Assembly (NCBI RefSeq): GCF_039831995.1
Contig: NZ_JBDOIO010000003.1
Location: 3,224,001-3,288,000 of the forward strand
DNA from: Paenibacillus pabuli
GTDB taxonomy: Bacteria; Bacillota; Bacilli; Paenibacillales; Paenibacillaceae
DNA: 64,000 nt
Direction: 5' to 3'
Positions 62,934 through 64,000 of the stretch are shown here, piece after piece. Numbering within the stretch: position 1 is the stretch's first letter; each line of letters begins with the position of its first letter. The translations under genes were made by a program, and so were the position numbers. The notes beneath the pieces were generated by a model that did no database searches, was not told the DNA's origin, and saw only the letters and a program-made list of their open reading frames with translations.

Positions 62934-63968
62934 ATGATTACGATCAAAGATATTGCCAAAATGGCGGGTGTCTCCCCTTCTACAGTTTCACGGGTGATTT
63001 CCAACCATCCCAGAATCAGCACCGAGACGTCTCTCAAAGTGAAGCGAATTATGAAAGAACTGAATTACCATCCCAATATCATGGCCAAAAGCCTTGTATC
63101 CAAGACGACTCAAACCCTTGGTATTATGCTTCCGCGTCCTGCAGAAGAGCTGTTTCAAAACTACTTTTTCGGAGAACTGCTGCGAGGAATTATTACGCAT
63201 GCCACCCGCATGAATTATGAACTGCTGCTGACCACCGAAACGTCCTCAGACAATGAACTGCATGCCATTTCCCGTCTGGTTCATGGCCGAAGAGTGGATG
63301 GTATTCTGCTGCTCGGCTCCAAACGGGACGATCCGATCATCTCCTTTTTGGAAGAGGAAAAGTTCCCTTTCGTACTGATCGGACGCAGCGAGGCTCATCC
63401 GAACGCACCTATGGTCGATAACGATAATGTGCAGACCGCTTATGATGCAACCCAGCATATCATCGCCCAAGGACATACGCGAATCGGATTCGTCAGCGGT
63501 CCGCCGGACATTACGTTATCGCATGACCGGATGCAGGGATATCAAAAGGCGCTTGCCGGAGCAGGACTTCATACCAATAATGACTGGATTGTGGAAGGTG
63601 AATTCCTACAGGAGAGCGGATTCCGAGCCATGTCGCTGTTTATGTCCCTCCCGGATAGACCTACCGCGATTGTAGTTATTGATGACAATGTTGCTTTTGG
63701 CGTATTGAGAGCTCTTGCCGAACTTGGTTACCGCGTACCTGAAGACATCAGCGTGGTCAGCTTTAACAACATTGCCCTATCGGAACTGGCTTCTCCGCCG
63801 CTGAGCTCCATCGATATTGGAACCTACCAGCTTGGTTATACTGCCGTTCAAGTGCTGCTAAAAATTCTGAACAGGGAAACCCTGCCTCAGAATCCGGTCA
63901 TTATTCCGCATCGATTAATTGTGCGTGAATCTTCTCTCTTTTCGAAGTCTAAACCGGCCTCCATTTAA
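62934..63968 (+). CDS. LacI-family maltodextrin regulator (MalR-like)
   Basis: This is a 344-aa repressor. The N-terminal LacI helix-turn-helix is ITIKDIAKMAGVSPSTVSRV, with hinge helix NIMAKSLVS. The periplasmic-binding-protein-like effector domain follows (LGIMLPRPAEELF to the C-terminus), with GFVSGPPDITLSHDRMQGY typical of MalR-type members. GAAGGG lies 9 nt before ATG. It is divergent from the importer operon, with two matching operators between, so control of that operon by maltose or maltodextrin is likely. Control of CGTase or neopullulanase is not shown by operator copies in front of them. Confidence 0.93.
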   Translation: MITIKDIAKMAGVSPSTVSRVISNHPRISTETSLKVKRIMKELNYHPNIMAKSLVSKTTQTLGIMLPRPAEELFQNYFFGELLRGIITHATRMNYELLLTTETSSDNELHAISRLVHGRRVDGILLLGSKRDDPIISFLEEEKFPFVLIGRSEAHPNAPMVDNDNVQTAYDATQHIIAQGHTRIGFVSGPPDITLSHDRMQGYQKALAGAGLHTNNDWIVEGEFLQESGFRAMSLFMSLPDRPTAIVVIDDNVAFGVLRALAELGYRVPEDISVVSFNNIALSELASPPLSSIDIGTYQLGYTAVQVLLKILNRETLPQNPVIIPHRLIVRESSLFSKSKPASI

Positions 63969-64000
63969 ACGATTTTTGAGATTTATTGCAGTAATGCAAA

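Overview
The window reads as a chromosomal segment of a Paenibacillus-like Firmicute. This rests on strong Shine-Dalgarno sites, a cyclodextrin glucanotransferase of the Paenibacillus / 'Bacillus circulans' type, CcpA (cre) sites, an Agr-type peptide quorum-sensing system, WXG100-type toxins and a LoaP antiterminator. I see no rRNA, tRNA or CRISPR array.

Region 1 (about 1-24,000, minus strand) is the start of a large AT-less (trans-AT) PKS cluster running off the left edge. In transcription order it holds agrB, agrD, loaP, an Sfp-type phosphopantetheinyl transferase, an AT-like acyl hydrolase, a MATE exporter, an AsbF-like 3-dehydroshikimate dehydratase, an O-methyltransferase and two giant PKS genes. 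The first PKS begins with a loading unit (TubC_N docking, degenerate C domain, A domain, two ACPs) whose A domain lacks the Asp that binds an alpha-amino group. Together with the dehydratase and the catechol-type methyltransferase, this points to a 3,4-dihydroxybenzoate-derived (O-methylated) aryl starter extended into a conjugated chain. No malonyl-loading AT is in the window. The agrAC pair sits divergently at 24,955-26,969, and loaP directly follows agrBD, so quorum sensing, antitermination and the PKS operon appear to be wired in series.

Region 2 (27,200-29,000) is a MerR/TipA-like regulator with a DUF2268-type metalloprotease behind a MerR-style 19-bp-spacer promoter.

Region 3 (29,100-38,100) is a rearranged conflict region. 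It has WXG100-type (T7SS) toxin and immunity genes, toxin remnants, an intact PLD-helicase overlapping a MazG-like pyrophosphohydrolase, and a second PLD-helicase broken into two opposed fragments.

Region 4 (38,200-48,400) holds housekeeping and surface genes: an ATP-grasp protein, a membrane protein, a DinB-fold protein, an RCC1-repeat secreted protein, two small secreted proteins and a large GH2 glycosidase.

Region 5 (48,500-64,000) is starch/maltodextrin metabolism: neopullulanase, secreted CGTase with a cre site, an MFS transporter, a three-gene maltodextrin ABC importer without its ATPase, and a divergent LacI-family regulator with two matching operators. Inserted in it (50,580-54,786) is a tightly overlapping trio (esterase, BtrH-like acyltransferase fused to an ACP, and an AMP-forming ligase) that looks like a small acyl-activation and transfer system of unknown product.
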